Part shown: positions 6,236 through 14,665 of the stretch, one piece after another
Numbering within the stretch: the first letter of the stretch is position 1
Layout: the number at the start of each line of letters is the position of its first letter
NCBI GenBank assembly: GCA_002369175.1
Contig: DFES01000006.1
Location: 1-15,417 of the forward strand
DNA from: Selenomonadaceae bacterium UBA3796
GTDB lineage: Bacteria > Bacillota > Negativicutes > Selenomonadales > Selenomonadaceae
Direction of reading: 5' to 3'
DNA: 15,417 bases
Position numbers and translations under genes: made by a program
The notes under the pieces: generated by a model
What the model was told of the DNA's origin: nothing
Seen by the model: the letters and a program-made list of their open reading frames with translations, nothing else
The model's database searches: none

Positions 6236-6991
6236 ATGGTTCATATTGTAGGTGCGGGCCCCGGAGACCCGGAGCTCATCACGGTAAAGGGGCAGAAATA
6301 TCTGAGGGAGGCAGATGTTGTCATCTATGCCGGTTCCCTCGTAAATCCGGAGTTGCTGAAGCTTTGCAGGGAGGATGCCGAAATCCACAATTCTGCAAGC
6401 ATGACGCTGTCCGAGGTCGTGGAAGTCGTGGCGCGTGCAGAGCGGGAGGGCAGGATGACGGTGCGCCTCCACACAGGGGATCCGGCAATTTACGGAGCGA
6501 TTCAGGAGCAGATGGATCTCTTCCGGAAGAAGAACATAGCGTACGATGTGACGCCGGGAGTGAGCTCCTTTCTTGCGACGGCAGCGGTTTTGAAGCAGGA
6601 ATACACGCTGCCGGGGATTTCCCAGACTGTCATCATCACCCGGAACGAGGGGCGTACGCCTGTGCCTGAACGGGAGAAGATCCGCGCATTGGCGGCGCAT
6701 CAGTCCACCATGTGCATCTTTCTATCCATTACCATGCTGGAGGAGGTGGTCAGGGAGCTCATAGCGGGAGGCTATGAGGAGGCAACGCCGATTGCCATTG
6801 TGCAGCGGGCGACCTGGCCGGAGCAGAAGGTGGTCAGGGCGACGCTTTCCACGATTGTCGATGCCGTCAAGGATAAGGCTATTGACCGTACGGCGATGAT
6901 TGTTGTGAGCAGATGCCTTGCGGCCGAATACGATCTTTCCCGTCTCTATGCGCCGGAGTTCAGCCACATGTTCCGCGAGGCCTCCCAATGA
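6236..6991 (+). CDS. cbiF: Cobalt-precorrin-4 C(11)-methyltransferase CbiF (CobM type)
   Basis: The 251-residue product is a class III tetrapyrrole methylase. VGAGPGDPELIT starts near residue 5, YAGSLVNPELL follows from 31, TGDPAIYGA lies at about 80-88, TPGVSS at about 106-111, and TRNEGRTPVP at about 135-144. The last motif is characteristic of CobM/CbiF. It methylates C-11 of cobalt-precorrin-4 to form cobalt-precorrin-5A, the substrate of CbiG encoded next. The ATG at 6236 has GGGAGG at 6219-6224, 11 nt upstream. A GTG further upstream in frame (6173) lies within cbiT and would add unrelated residues. The stop overlaps the start of cbiG as ATGA. Confidence 0.95.
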   Translation: MVHIVGAGPGDPELITVKGQKYLREADVVIYAGSLVNPELLKLCREDAEIHNSASMTLSEVVEVVARAEREGRMTVRLHTGDPAIYGAIQEQMDLFRKKNIAYDVTPGVSSFLATAAVLKQEYTLPGISQTVIITRNEGRTPVPEREKIRALAAHQSTMCIFLSITMLEEVVRELIAGGYEEATPIAIVQRATWPEQKVVRATLSTIVDAVKDKAIDRTAMIVVSRCLAAEYDLSRLYAPEFSHMFREASQ

Positions 6992-8049
6992 GATGCGCGG
7001 TTCTGGCAGTTTCACATCGGGGCGCGGCTCTGAGCAGGCGGGTGAGGGATGCTCTGGATGCGGATGTGGATGTTTATGTCAACGAGAAGTACATGGCAGC
7101 TGCGCCGGATGGAGCAAGCCCTTATGGACGACTGTCCGAGTATGTGGGGGAGATTTTCCACCGATACGATGCCGTGGTATTCATTTCGGCGGCAGGCATT
7201 GCGGTGCGCATGATTGCACCGCATCTTGCGGGAAAGCTTGAGGATCCGGCCATTCTGGTGATGGATGAAGGCGGGAGGCATGTCATCAGCCTGCTGTCGG
7301 GACATGTGGGGGGAGCGAACTTTCTGGCCAGGCAATTGGCGGCAAGCATTGGAGGCGAAGCTGTGATTACCACCGCTACGGATGCGGAGGGAATCCTGGC
7401 ACCCGATGCAATTGCGTCGGAGCTTGGGCTACGCCCCTTTCCCAAGCTGCGGATTGAAGAAATCAACAGCGCTTTGCTGCAGGGACGGCGGATTCCCTAT
7501 TACGTCGATGACAGGCTCTCCCAGGCAGGGTTTTATCAATCCAGGCTGGGAGAATATCATTTGCCTGTTTTCCGGATGGAACGGGAGGCGTTTCCCGGAG
7601 AGGGCTTGCGTGTATTCGTGACCGAGAAAGTCGGTGGGGAGGAAGAGGGCGTGCTTTACCTGATTCCCCGGCGGCTCATCGCCGGCATAGGATGCCGCTT
7701 CGGAACTTCGGAGAAACTTTTGCAGCAGGCCTTGGAATCTGCCTGCAGGCGTATCGGCAGGGAGCTTTCTGCCGTGGATCTTCTGGCGAGCACAGAGGCA
7801 AAGCGGGAAGAGGCTGGTCTTTTGGACATGGCACGGACCTTGGGGAAGGAACTTCGCTTTTTTGACAACGGTACACTTCAGAGCAGAATTGATGCATACG
7901 GGCTCCGGGAATCTTCCTTTGTGAGGGAGCAGATAGGCGTGGGCAATGTGTGTGAAGCGGCTGCCCTGGCCTGTGTGCAGGCAGGACGTTTTGCCCTGCC
8001 GAAGACGAAATATGAGAAAGTGACGGTGGCGCTGGTATGGGAAAAATAA
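6988..8049 (+). CDS. cbiG: Cobalt-precorrin-5A hydrolase CbiG
   Basis: The 353-residue protein has the usual CbiG architecture. The N-terminal domain carries VFISAAGIAVRMIAPHL (64-80) and RHVISLLSGHVGGAN (97-111). A variable central part follows, and the C-terminal domain opens with AGIGCRFGTS (232-241). CbiG opens the delta-lactone of cobalt-precorrin-5A and expels the two-carbon C-20 fragment as acetaldehyde, giving 5B for CbiD. It is specific to the cobalt-early route. The ATG at 6988 overlaps the cbiF stop codon (ATGA), with GCGAGG at 6975-6980. Family homology begins exactly at this codon, so the 25-residue upstream extension is rejected. cbiH starts 13 bp before this gene ends. Confidence 0.93.
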   Translation: MRCAVLAVSHRGAALSRRVRDALDADVDVYVNEKYMAAAPDGASPYGRLSEYVGEIFHRYDAVVFISAAGIAVRMIAPHLAGKLEDPAILVMDEGGRHVISLLSGHVGGANFLARQLAASIGGEAVITTATDAEGILAPDAIASELGLRPFPKLRIEEINSALLQGRRIPYYVDDRLSQAGFYQSRLGEYHLPVFRMEREAFPGEGLRVFVTEKVGGEEEGVLYLIPRRLIAGIGCRFGTSEKLLQQALESACRRIGRELSAVDLLASTEAKREEAGLLDMARTLGKELRFFDNGTLQSRIDAYGLRESSFVREQIGVGNVCEAAALACVQAGRFALPKTKYEKVTVALVWEK

Positions 8050-8789
8050 CGGTAATCGGCCTTGGCCCGGGCAGCCTGGAGGACATGACGCCCAGGGCGC
8101 GGCGCGCCATAGAAGGGGCGCAGGTCGTTGCGGGGTACAATACGTATATCAAGCTGATCGAAAGCCTTCTGGAGGGGAAGGAAATCATCGGCACTGCCAT
8201 GATGCAGGAAATCGATCGCTGCCGTATGGCAGTGGAAAAAGCGGTTTCAGGAAAGGATACCGTGGTGGTTTCCAGCGGTGATGCCGGGGTCTACGGCATG
8301 GCAGGGCTCGTGCTGGAGCTTGTGCTGCAGCGTCCGGCGGGGGAACGCCCGGAATTTGATGTCATTGCCGGGATTTCCGCCGTAAATGCTGCGGCCTCTG
8401 TTTTGGGCGCACCTCTCATGCATGATTTTGCGGTGATCAGTCTCAGCGACCTTCTGACTCCATGGGAGACCATCCGCAAAAGGGCAGAGGCGGCGGCAGA
8501 AGCGGATTTCGTTCTGGCGCTGTACAATCCCAAGAGCAGGAAGCGTACCCAAAATATCGAGGAAGTCCGTGAAATCCTGCTTCGGTACAGGGCACCGGAT
8601 ACGCCGGTGGGGATCGTCACCAGCGCCAGCCGTGCAGGAGAAGGCAGGGTGATTTCCACATTGGAACATTTCACAAAGGAAGAGATCACCATGTTCTCCC
8701 TTGTCATCATCGGCAACAGCAAAACCTATGTGAAAGAGGGATATATGATTACTCCCCGCGGCTATGAGACGAAGGAGACGCTTTCATGA
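8037..8789 (+). CDS. cbiH: Cobalt-precorrin-3 C(17)-methyltransferase CbiH (CobJ type)
   Basis: The 250-residue tetrapyrrole methylase has GLGPG at 8-12, VAGYNTYIKLI (about 31-41), SSGDAGVYGM (79-88), and the CobJ/CbiH-specific LYNPKSRKRT and GIVTSASRAGE segments. It methylates C-17 and drives ring contraction, producing cobalt-precorrin-4. It is the earliest step of corrin assembly encoded in this window: the preceding C-20 methylation (CbiL) is missing. There is no extra C-terminal ferredoxin or nitrite-reductase-like domain of the kind seen in some long CbiH proteins. The ATG at 8037 lies inside cbiG with only a weak GGTGG site, so coupling to cbiG translation is likely. The stop overlaps the cbiJ start as ATGA. 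Confidence 0.94.
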   Translation: MGKITVIGLGPGSLEDMTPRARRAIEGAQVVAGYNTYIKLIESLLEGKEIIGTAMMQEIDRCRMAVEKAVSGKDTVVVSSGDAGVYGMAGLVLELVLQRPAGERPEFDVIAGISAVNAAASVLGAPLMHDFAVISLSDLLTPWETIRKRAEAAAEADFVLALYNPKSRKRTQNIEEVREILLRYRAPDTPVGIVTSASRAGEGRVISTLEHFTKEEITMFSLVIIGNSKTYVKEGYMITPRGYETKETLS

Positions 8790-9592
8790 TTTTTGTGGCG
8801 GCGGGGACGCAGGACGGGCGGGAACTGGCCGGATTCCTGCTGGAGCGGGGATATTCCGTTATTGCATCGGTTGTCAGCCGTTATGGGCAGCAGCTTCTCG
8901 AAGCGTACAAAGGAATCCATATCAACGACAGACCACTGAATGCCGAGGAACTGAGGCTCTATTTGGAAGAACATGGCGTCGATTTGCTGATCGATGCCAG
9001 CCATCCCTACGCGGCGAATGTTTCGAGAAATGCCATGGAAGCATGTCACGGGCTTGGGATTCCCTATCTTCGCTATGAGAGAGCCGGGACGCCTCTTTCC
9101 TATGCCAGGATTTTCCGCGTCGAAAGCTATGAGGAGGCGGCAGAAAAGGCCGCAGAGCTTGGCAGGAACATTTTCCTGACAACGGGAAGCAGGAACCTCA
9201 AAATCTTCAAGGAATCGTCCGTTTTGAAGGATTGCCGCATCATCGCAAGGGTGCTGCCTGTGCCGGAGGTCATTTCCGAGATGGCTCACATGGGGTTCCT
9301 GCCGCAGGATATTGTGGCGCTGCAGGGGCCTTTTTCAGAGAAACTCAACGAGGAACTGTTCCGGCAGTACGGAGCCGACGTCATTGTGACGAAGAACAGC
9401 GGGCAGATTGGCGGCACGGATACGAAGTTCCTCGCTGCAGAGGCGCTGGGGCTCCCGGTGGTTTTGATTGAGAGGCCGCAGATTTTCTATGATAACGTGG
9501 CAGGAACCTTTGAGGAAGTGCTGGCTTTTGTGAGAAAACAAGAGAAGAGGGATGGTAGCGATGGATTTTATTACGGAGCCGATGGAAATTGA
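8786..9592 (+). CDS. cbiJ: Cobalt-precorrin-6A reductase CbiJ (CobK type)
   Basis: The 268-residue product fits the CobK/CbiJ family. It has an N-terminal nucleotide-binding strand-loop (MIFVAAGTQDGREL), DASHPYAANVS (70-80), LTTGSRNL, ALQGPFS, and the strongly conserved VTKNSGQIGGTDTK segment. It reduces cobalt-precorrin-6A to 6B with a nicotinamide cofactor. The ATG at 8786 overlaps the cbiH stop (ATGA), with AAGGAGAC just upstream (about 8773-8780). The C-terminal coding region overlaps the start of cbiC by about 30 bp. The substrate is made by CbiD and the product is used by CbiT, both encoded upstream in the same operon. Confidence 0.94.
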   Translation: MIFVAAGTQDGRELAGFLLERGYSVIASVVSRYGQQLLEAYKGIHINDRPLNAEELRLYLEEHGVDLLIDASHPYAANVSRNAMEACHGLGIPYLRYERAGTPLSYARIFRVESYEEAAEKAAELGRNIFLTTGSRNLKIFKESSVLKDCRIIARVLPVPEVISEMAHMGFLPQDIVALQGPFSEKLNEELFRQYGADVIVTKNSGQIGGTDTKFLAAEALGLPVVLIERPQIFYDNVAGTFEEVLAFVRKQEKRDGSDGFYYGADGN

Positions 9593-10181
9593 ACGCCGCA
9601 GCATGGAAATCATTGCGCCGCATTTGTCGGAGCTGCATCTTGATGAGGCGGAAACGAAGGTGTATTCCCGCATCATCCATGCGGCGGGGGATGTGGAGTA
9701 TGCGCCCCTCATCCGGATCCACCCGGATGCCATCCGGGCGGCGCAGGAAGCGTTCAGGTCAGGGCGGAACATCTATACGGATGTGGAAATGGTGCGGACG
9801 GGCATCAACAAGCAAAAGCTGTCGGCCTTCGGCGGAGAGGTAAAGTGTCTCATTGCTGACGAGAACGTGGCGGAGATGGCAAAGGCGGAGGGCATTACTC
9901 GTTCCATGGCGGCAATGCGTACGTTCGGCAGGGAACTGGATGGTTCCATCGTCGCCATCGGAAATGCACCGACGGCTCTTTTCGAGGTGCTGCGCATGGC
10001 AGAGGAAGAGGGGATTTGTCCGGCAGTTGTCGTGGGGATACCCGTGGGCTTTGTAGGAGCGGCGGATTCCAAAGCCCTCCTGGCACAAAACGGGAGAATT
10101 CCCTATATTACGGTGGAGGGAACGAAGGGCGGCAGCCCCATTGCCGCCGCAGCGGTAAATGCCATGCTGTACATGTTGTGA
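9561..10181 (+). CDS. cbiC: Cobalt-precorrin-8 methylmutase CbiC (CobH type)
   Basis: The 206-residue protein carries the mutase active-site segment IIHAAGDVEY with the likely catalytic H40. It continues with MVRTGINKQKL, GNAPTALFEVLR, GIPVGFVGAADSK and GTKGGSPIAAAAVNAML, all typical of CobH/CbiC. It moves the C-11 methyl group to C-12, giving cobyrinic acid, the substrate of CbiA encoded next. The ATG at 9561 is preferred because AAGAGGG (9545-9551) lies 9 nt away. An in-frame ATG at 9552 would sit directly on that site and would add only three residues. The gene overlaps cbiJ by about 32 bp and is 9 bp from cbiA. Confidence 0.95.
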   Translation: MDFITEPMEIERRSMEIIAPHLSELHLDEAETKVYSRIIHAAGDVEYAPLIRIHPDAIRAAQEAFRSGRNIYTDVEMVRTGINKQKLSAFGGEVKCLIADENVAEMAKAEGITRSMAAMRTFGRELDGSIVAIGNAPTALFEVLRMAEEEGICPAVVVGIPVGFVGAADSKALLAQNGRIPYITVEGTKGGSPIAAAAVNAMLYML

Positions 10182-10190
10182 GCAGGGACG

Positions 10191-11573
10191 GTGAGTGCAG
10201 TGAGGATTCCGCGTATTGTCATTGCCGCTGCGAGAAGCGGCTCAGGAAAGACCACGATTGTCACGGGACTTCTTGCGGCGCTCCGGGCAAGGGGGCTTTC
10301 CGTGCAGTCCTTCAAGATAGGTCCCGATTACATCGATCCCGGCTACCATGAGCTTGCAAGCGGAAGACCCGGGCATAATCTGGATAGCTGGCTCCTTCCG
10401 CCGGATCGGATGAAGGAGATTTTCGTACGGTCGGCTTGCACGGCGGAGGTCGCGATCATCGAGGGTGTCATGGGGCTTTATGACGGAGGAAGGGAGGGCA
10501 TAAGTTCCACGGCAGAGATTGCAAAACTCCTGAAGGCTCCTGTCCTGCTGGTCATTGACGCCAAGTCCATGGGGGCATCGGCAGCGGCAGTTGCCATGGG
10601 CTTTCGCGATTACGACCCGGAGGTGGAGTTTGCGGGTGTTTTGCTGAACCGGATAGGGTCGGCGACCCATGAGGCCATGATTTCCGAAGCAATGGAAGCA
10701 TGCGGGATTCCCGTACTGGGGGCACTGCACCGCAACGATGGCATGAAGATGCCGGAGCGCCATCTGGGGCTTCTTCCCGTCACGGAAAACGAGGAAGGAA
10801 AAGTAGTGGAACGCATCGGGCATGCGGTTGCGGCGCAGGTGAAACTGGAGAAGATGCTCTCCTTGGCGGGACATGCGGCAGAAATGGAAGCCCCTTCCAC
10901 CGAAGGGGAAGCTTTCGGCCCAGTATTTTCCGGTCGCAAAGTGAGCATTGCCGTTGCCAGGGATGAGGCATTTTCTTTCTATTATCCGGAAAGCCTGCGG
11001 GTACTCAGGAACTATGGAGCGGAACTTGTGGAATTCAGCCCGCTGAAGGACGAAGCCCTTCCTGCGGCTGACGGGCTTATCCTGGGCGGCGGCTTTCCGG
11101 AAATGTTTGCAGAGCGGCTTCAGGAAAACGCAGCCATGCGCCGGTCAATCAGGGATGCGGCCGCCGGGGGAATGCCTGTCTATGCGGAATGCGGGGGATA
11201 TATGTACCTCATGGAAGGGCTTCGGGATTTTTCCGGCAGGGAATATGCCATGGTCGGAGCAGTGCCCGGATTTGCACAGATGAAAGAAAGACTGCAGATG
11301 GTGGGCTATGTCACAGCAGAACTGCAGCAGGATACGGTACTGGGAGCGAAGGGAAGGCGCATGCGCGGGCATGAGTTCCACTTCTCTTCCGATGAGGGGA
11401 CCGGGCGGGACGGCGATTGGGCCTTTTCCTTTACCCGCTTGCGCAACGGGGCGGTTTATCCTGCGGGTTTTGCCCGGGGAAATATCCTGGCCTCCTATCT
11501 GCATCTGCATTTTGCGGGATATCCGGAAGCTGCGGCGAATTTTGTGGCCGCATGCAGGACGTATCATGGATGA
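10191..11573 (+). CDS. cbiA: Cobyrinate a,c-diamide synthase CbiA (CobB type)
   Basis: The 460-residue enzyme has two domains. The N-terminal synthetase part begins with the P-loop AARSGSGKTT (about 13-22, K20) and contains KIGPDYIDPGYH and VEGVMGLYDG-type segments (here IEGVMGLYDGGREG). The C-terminal class I glutamine amidotransferase part has GGGFPEMFAERL, the nucleophile C334 in YAECGGYMYL, and a late histidine in SYLHLHF. It uses ATP and glutamine to amidate the a and c side chains of cobyrinate. The start is a GTG at 10191 or at 10200 (both in frame); neither has ideal Shine-Dalgarno spacing, so the N-terminus is uncertain by three residues. Its stop lies just before the cobU start. Confidence 0.94.
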   Translation: MSAVRIPRIVIAAARSGSGKTTIVTGLLAALRARGLSVQSFKIGPDYIDPGYHELASGRPGHNLDSWLLPPDRMKEIFVRSACTAEVAIIEGVMGLYDGGREGISSTAEIAKLLKAPVLLVIDAKSMGASAAAVAMGFRDYDPEVEFAGVLLNRIGSATHEAMISEAMEACGIPVLGALHRNDGMKMPERHLGLLPVTENEEGKVVERIGHAVAAQVKLEKMLSLAGHAAEMEAPSTEGEAFGPVFSGRKVSIAVARDEAFSFYYPESLRVLRNYGAELVEFSPLKDEALPAADGLILGGGFPEMFAERLQENAAMRRSIRDAAAGGMPVYAECGGYMYLMEGLRDFSGREYAMVGAVPGFAQMKERLQMVGYVTAELQQDTVLGAKGRRMRGHEFHFSSDEGTGRDGDWAFSFTRLRNGAVYPAGFARGNILASYLHLHFAGYPEAAANFVAACRTYHG

Positions 11574-11587
11574 ATCGAGGATTCGCG

Positions 11588-12145
11588 ATGGGGAAGATTG
11601 TTTTGGTTACAGGCGGCGCCCGCAGCGGCAAGAGCCGGTTTGCGGAAAACTATGCGGCAAAGCATGGCAGGAGGGTGGCTTATATCGCCACGGCGGGCAT
11701 TTATGATGAGGAAATGGCTTATCGGGTGGAACTTCATCGGAAGCGCCGGCCGAAGGAGTGGAAAACGTGGGAGGCTCCATATGATGCCCATCTTGCCCTG
11801 CGGGAAGCAGGACAGGAATATGATATGGTGCTTTTCGACTGTCTGACCCTTTATATCAGCAACATCCTCTGCTCTGTGGAGGACATCCGTGACTCGGCGG
11901 GAAACTACCGCCTGGTGCGGGAGCAGATTTCCAAGCTGATCGGGCAGGCAGAGGAAAATGATGGCACGACGATTTTTGTGACCAATGAGGTGGGGGCGGG
12001 CATTGTGCCGGAAAACCAGCTTTCGCGGGAATACCGGGATGTGGCAGGCATTGCCAATCAGCTTATGGGAAGAGCTGCACAGGAGGTCTATCTGGTGGCC
12101 TGCGGCCTGCCGGTGGAGCTCAAGAGACTGGCGGCGGAGATATAG
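11588..12145 (+). CDS. cobU: Adenosylcobinamide kinase / adenosylcobinamide-phosphate guanylyltransferase CobU
   Basis: The 185-residue product is a CobU/CobP bifunctional enzyme. The P-loop GGARSGKS is at 9-16, and the LHRKRRPKEWKTWE segment contains H50, the position that carries the GMP intermediate in the family. FDCLTLYISN (from 83) and FVTNEVGAGIVP with a REYRDVAGIANQ tail complete the match. It phosphorylates adenosylcobinamide and attaches GMP, giving the substrate for CobS. The ATG at 11588 follows GAGGA (11577-11581) with 6-nt spacing. An in-frame ATG at 11570, overlapping the cbiA stop as ATGA, would add six residues and cannot be excluded. cbiP starts 11 bp after the stop. Confidence 0.94.
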   Translation: MGKIVLVTGGARSGKSRFAENYAAKHGRRVAYIATAGIYDEEMAYRVELHRKRRPKEWKTWEAPYDAHLALREAGQEYDMVLFDCLTLYISNILCSVEDIRDSAGNYRLVREQISKLIGQAEENDGTTIFVTNEVGAGIVPENQLSREYRDVAGIANQLMGRAAQEVYLVACGLPVELKRLAAEI

Positions 12146-12156
12146 GGGAAGGCTTT

Positions 12157-13680
12157 ATGGCAAATTACATCATGATGATGGGGACGAGCTCCCATGTGGG
12201 AAAAAGCATATTGGCAACAGCTCTTTGCCGTATTTTCTATCAGGAAGGGCGCAGGGTTGTTCCTTTCAAGGCGCAGAATATGGCTCTGAACTCCTATGTC
12301 ACAAAGGACGGCGGGGAGATGGGAAGGGCGCAGGTGGCGCAGGCGGAAGCTGCGGGGCTGGAGCCCTGCGTGGATATGAATCCTGTGCTTTTAAAGCCCA
12401 CGGGGAATGCCTGTTCCCAGGTCATTCTGCTGGGCAAGGCAATGGGCAATATGTCTGCCAGGGAATACCACCAGGGGTATTCCCTGAAGGCCTTTGCTGT
12501 CGTGAAGGAGGCGCTGGCGCGCCTGGAGAAGGAATATGATACCATTGTCATTGAGGGAGCAGGAAGTCCTGCGGAGGTCAACCTCAAGGCCAATGATATC
12601 GTCAATATGAGAGTGGCGAAGCTGCTCCGGGCTCCGGTGCTACTCATTGCCGACATTGACAGGGGCGGGGCGTTGGCTTCCCTTGTGGGGACACTGGAGC
12701 TTCTCGATGAAGATGAACGGGATTTGGTGAAGGGCCTGGTCATCAACAAATTCCGTGGGGATGTGACACTATTAAAGCCTGCGGTGGATTTTTTGGAGGA
12801 AAAGACGGGAAAGCCGGTGCTGGGCATTGTACCGCATATAGAGAAGATGGGAATTGACGATGAGGACTCTGTTTCCCTGGAGGAGAAACAGAAATCGCTG
12901 GGCTCCGGAGATCTGCGCATTGCGGTGATACGCACGCCGAAGATCTCAAATTTTACGGATTTCGACTGCCTCAGCGGCGAGGCGGATGTGGATCTCTCCT
13001 ATGTGCAGGAGGCCGCTTCTTTAGGGAATCCGGATCTCATTGTGCTGCCGGGAAGCAAGAACACCACAGAGGATCTTTTGTATTTGCGCAAATCGGGACT
13101 GGAGCAGGCAATCAAAGACCTGGCAGCAAAGGGAACACCTGTTGTCGGCATCTGCGGCGGCTATCAGATGCTGGGAGAATCCCTCATGGATCCCGGCCAT
13201 GCGGAATCGTCCTTCGATGAGGCAAAGGGGCTTTGCCTTCTTCCCATGAGGACAACGTTCCATGACAGAAAATTCACCTCCCAGGTGGAAGTGGACTGTC
13301 CCGCCTTTGATTTTCTCGGATGCGGGATTCAGGGAGCTCATTTGAGGGGGTATGAGATCCATACGGGGACAACGGAATTTTCCCGGGAGGTATGCCATCC
13401 CTTGCTCATCACCCGGAGGGGCGGAGCGGAATGCCGTCAGGCGGAAGGCGCTGTTTCAGAGGATGGAAGGGTATTTGGCACCTATGTTCATGGCATTTTC
13501 GACAATGACGGGTTCCGGCGGGATGTACTCAATGCCCTGCGCCTTCACAAGGGGCTGCTCCCCCTGAAAAACAGCCGCAATACCCAGGCAGAGAAACAGC
13601 ATAGCTATGACAGGCTGGCGGCTGTGGTGCGGGAGAGCCTGGACATGGAAAAACTTCGTGAAATCATGGGAGAAACCTGA
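12157..13680 (+). CDS. cbiP: Cobyric acid synthase CbiP (CobQ)
   Basis: The 507-residue protein has the standard CobQ layout. The N-terminal ATP-binding part has GTSSHVGKS near residues 9-17 and FKAQNMALNSYVT soon after, with VIEGAGSPAEVNL and ADIDRGGALASLVGT. The C-terminal glutamine amidotransferase domain has LPGSKNTTEDL, the nucleophile C333 in GICGGYQMLG, and H445 in YVHGIFDN. It amidates four side chains of adenosylcobyrinate a,c-diamide to give adenosylcobyric acid, the substrate of CbiB. The ATG at 12157 has GGGGAAGG about 6 nt upstream. The stop codon overlaps the cbiB start by one base. Length and motifs are complete. Confidence 0.96.
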   Translation: MANYIMMMGTSSHVGKSILATALCRIFYQEGRRVVPFKAQNMALNSYVTKDGGEMGRAQVAQAEAAGLEPCVDMNPVLLKPTGNACSQVILLGKAMGNMSAREYHQGYSLKAFAVVKEALARLEKEYDTIVIEGAGSPAEVNLKANDIVNMRVAKLLRAPVLLIADIDRGGALASLVGTLELLDEDERDLVKGLVINKFRGDVTLLKPAVDFLEEKTGKPVLGIVPHIEKMGIDDEDSVSLEEKQKSLGSGDLRIAVIRTPKISNFTDFDCLSGEADVDLSYVQEAASLGNPDLIVLPGSKNTTEDLLYLRKSGLEQAIKDLAAKGTPVVGICGGYQMLGESLMDPGHAESSFDEAKGLCLLPMRTTFHDRKFTSQVEVDCPAFDFLGCGIQGAHLRGYEIHTGTTEFSREVCHPLLITRRGGAECRQAEGAVSEDGRVFGTYVHGIFDNDGFRRDVLNALRLHKGLLPLKNSRNTQAEKQHSYDRLAAVVRESLDMEKLREIMGET

Positions 13681-14642
13681 TGATTACAGCTTTTGCAGCC
13701 TTTTTTATCGATGTGGTGCTCGGAGATCCGAGATCCAGGTTTCATCCCGTTGTTCTCATGGGAAATCTGACTTCCCTGCTGGAGCGGTTTCTCTACCGTT
13801 CCCAGGACAGCAACGGCAGGAAATTTCTTTCCGGCGCGATTCTTGTGGCAATCGTGCTCCTCATCTCCTATGAGGCGGGAGCAGCCTTTCTGCATCTTTC
13901 CTACTGGGTTACAGGCGAAACGGGCTTCTGGTGGGTGAATTATCTCATGGGGGGGTTGCTCCTCAGCTTCATGATTTCTCCTAACAGTCTCGCCTCTGCA
14001 GGAAAAGAACTCTACACACTCCTGGAACAGGGCAAAATGGAGGAAGCCCGTCAGAAGGTGGGCTGGATTGTGGGGCGGGACACGGACAAACTTGAGGTGG
14101 AGGGGATTACGAGAGCCACGGTGGAGACCATTTCGGAGAACACGGTGGACGGCATCATAGCGCCGCTGTTCTTCTTTGCCATAGGTGGGGTTCCCCTGGC
14201 GGTACTCTATCGGGCGGCAAACACAATGGATTCCATGCTGGGCTATAAAAACGAGAAGTATCTGTACTTCGGGAGAGCGGCTGCCCGCGTGGATGATGCT
14301 TTGAATTATATTCCCGCCCGGCTGACGGGGCTTTTGTTCATCGGGTCTGCGTGGCTTCTTCGTTTTGACCACAAACATGCCCTGGAGATGATGAAACGGG
14401 ATGCGGCAAAGCATCCGAGTCCCAATGGCGGCTATGCCGAAGCCACTGTGGCAGGTGCACTCCACATTCGTCTGGGAGGGGTCAATTCCTATTTCGGAGT
14501 GGAATCCTTCCGAGCTTATATGGGAGATGCCATAGAAAAACTTTCCCCAAGGCACATTCTGGAGAGCATCCGCCTGATGTATACGGCCACAGTCTTGTTC
14601 CTTCTGCTGGCATATGCTCTCTTCGAAGCCATGGGGTATTGA
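13680..14642 (+). CDS. cbiB: Adenosylcobinamide-phosphate synthase CbiB
   Basis: The 320-residue product is the membrane protein CbiB/CobD. It begins with FFIDVVLGDP and carries HPVVLMGN, SENTVDGIIAPLFFFAIGG, a YRAANTMDSMLGYKNEKY segment, ARVDDALNYIPARLTG, and HPSPNGGYAEATVAGAL. Several hydrophobic stretches (about 47-68, 85-105, 155-180, 215-235 and 300-318) fit a multi-pass inner-membrane protein. It joins (R)-1-amino-2-propanol O-phosphate or aminopropanol to adenosylcobyric acid. The aminopropanol-phosphate would come from CobD (threonine-phosphate decarboxylase), which is not in the window. The ATG at 13680 overlaps the cbiP stop by one base (TGATG), indicating coupled translation. Confidence 0.95.
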   Translation: MITAFAAFFIDVVLGDPRSRFHPVVLMGNLTSLLERFLYRSQDSNGRKFLSGAILVAIVLLISYEAGAAFLHLSYWVTGETGFWWVNYLMGGLLLSFMISPNSLASAGKELYTLLEQGKMEEARQKVGWIVGRDTDKLEVEGITRATVETISENTVDGIIAPLFFFAIGGVPLAVLYRAANTMDSMLGYKNEKYLYFGRAAARVDDALNYIPARLTGLLFIGSAWLLRFDHKHALEMMKRDAAKHPSPNGGYAEATVAGALHIRLGGVNSYFGVESFRAYMGDAIEKLSPRHILESIRLMYTATVLFLLLAYALFEAMGY

Positions 14643-14665
14643 AACTTCCACGAGGGGGCTTTCTT

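Noticed and set aside
13605..14651. 348-codon open frame on the minus strand opposite cbiB
   Set aside because: It mirrors cbiB, a clear family member on the + strand. Its translation is rich in His, Cys, Arg and Pro with no recognisable domain, as expected of an antisense shadow.
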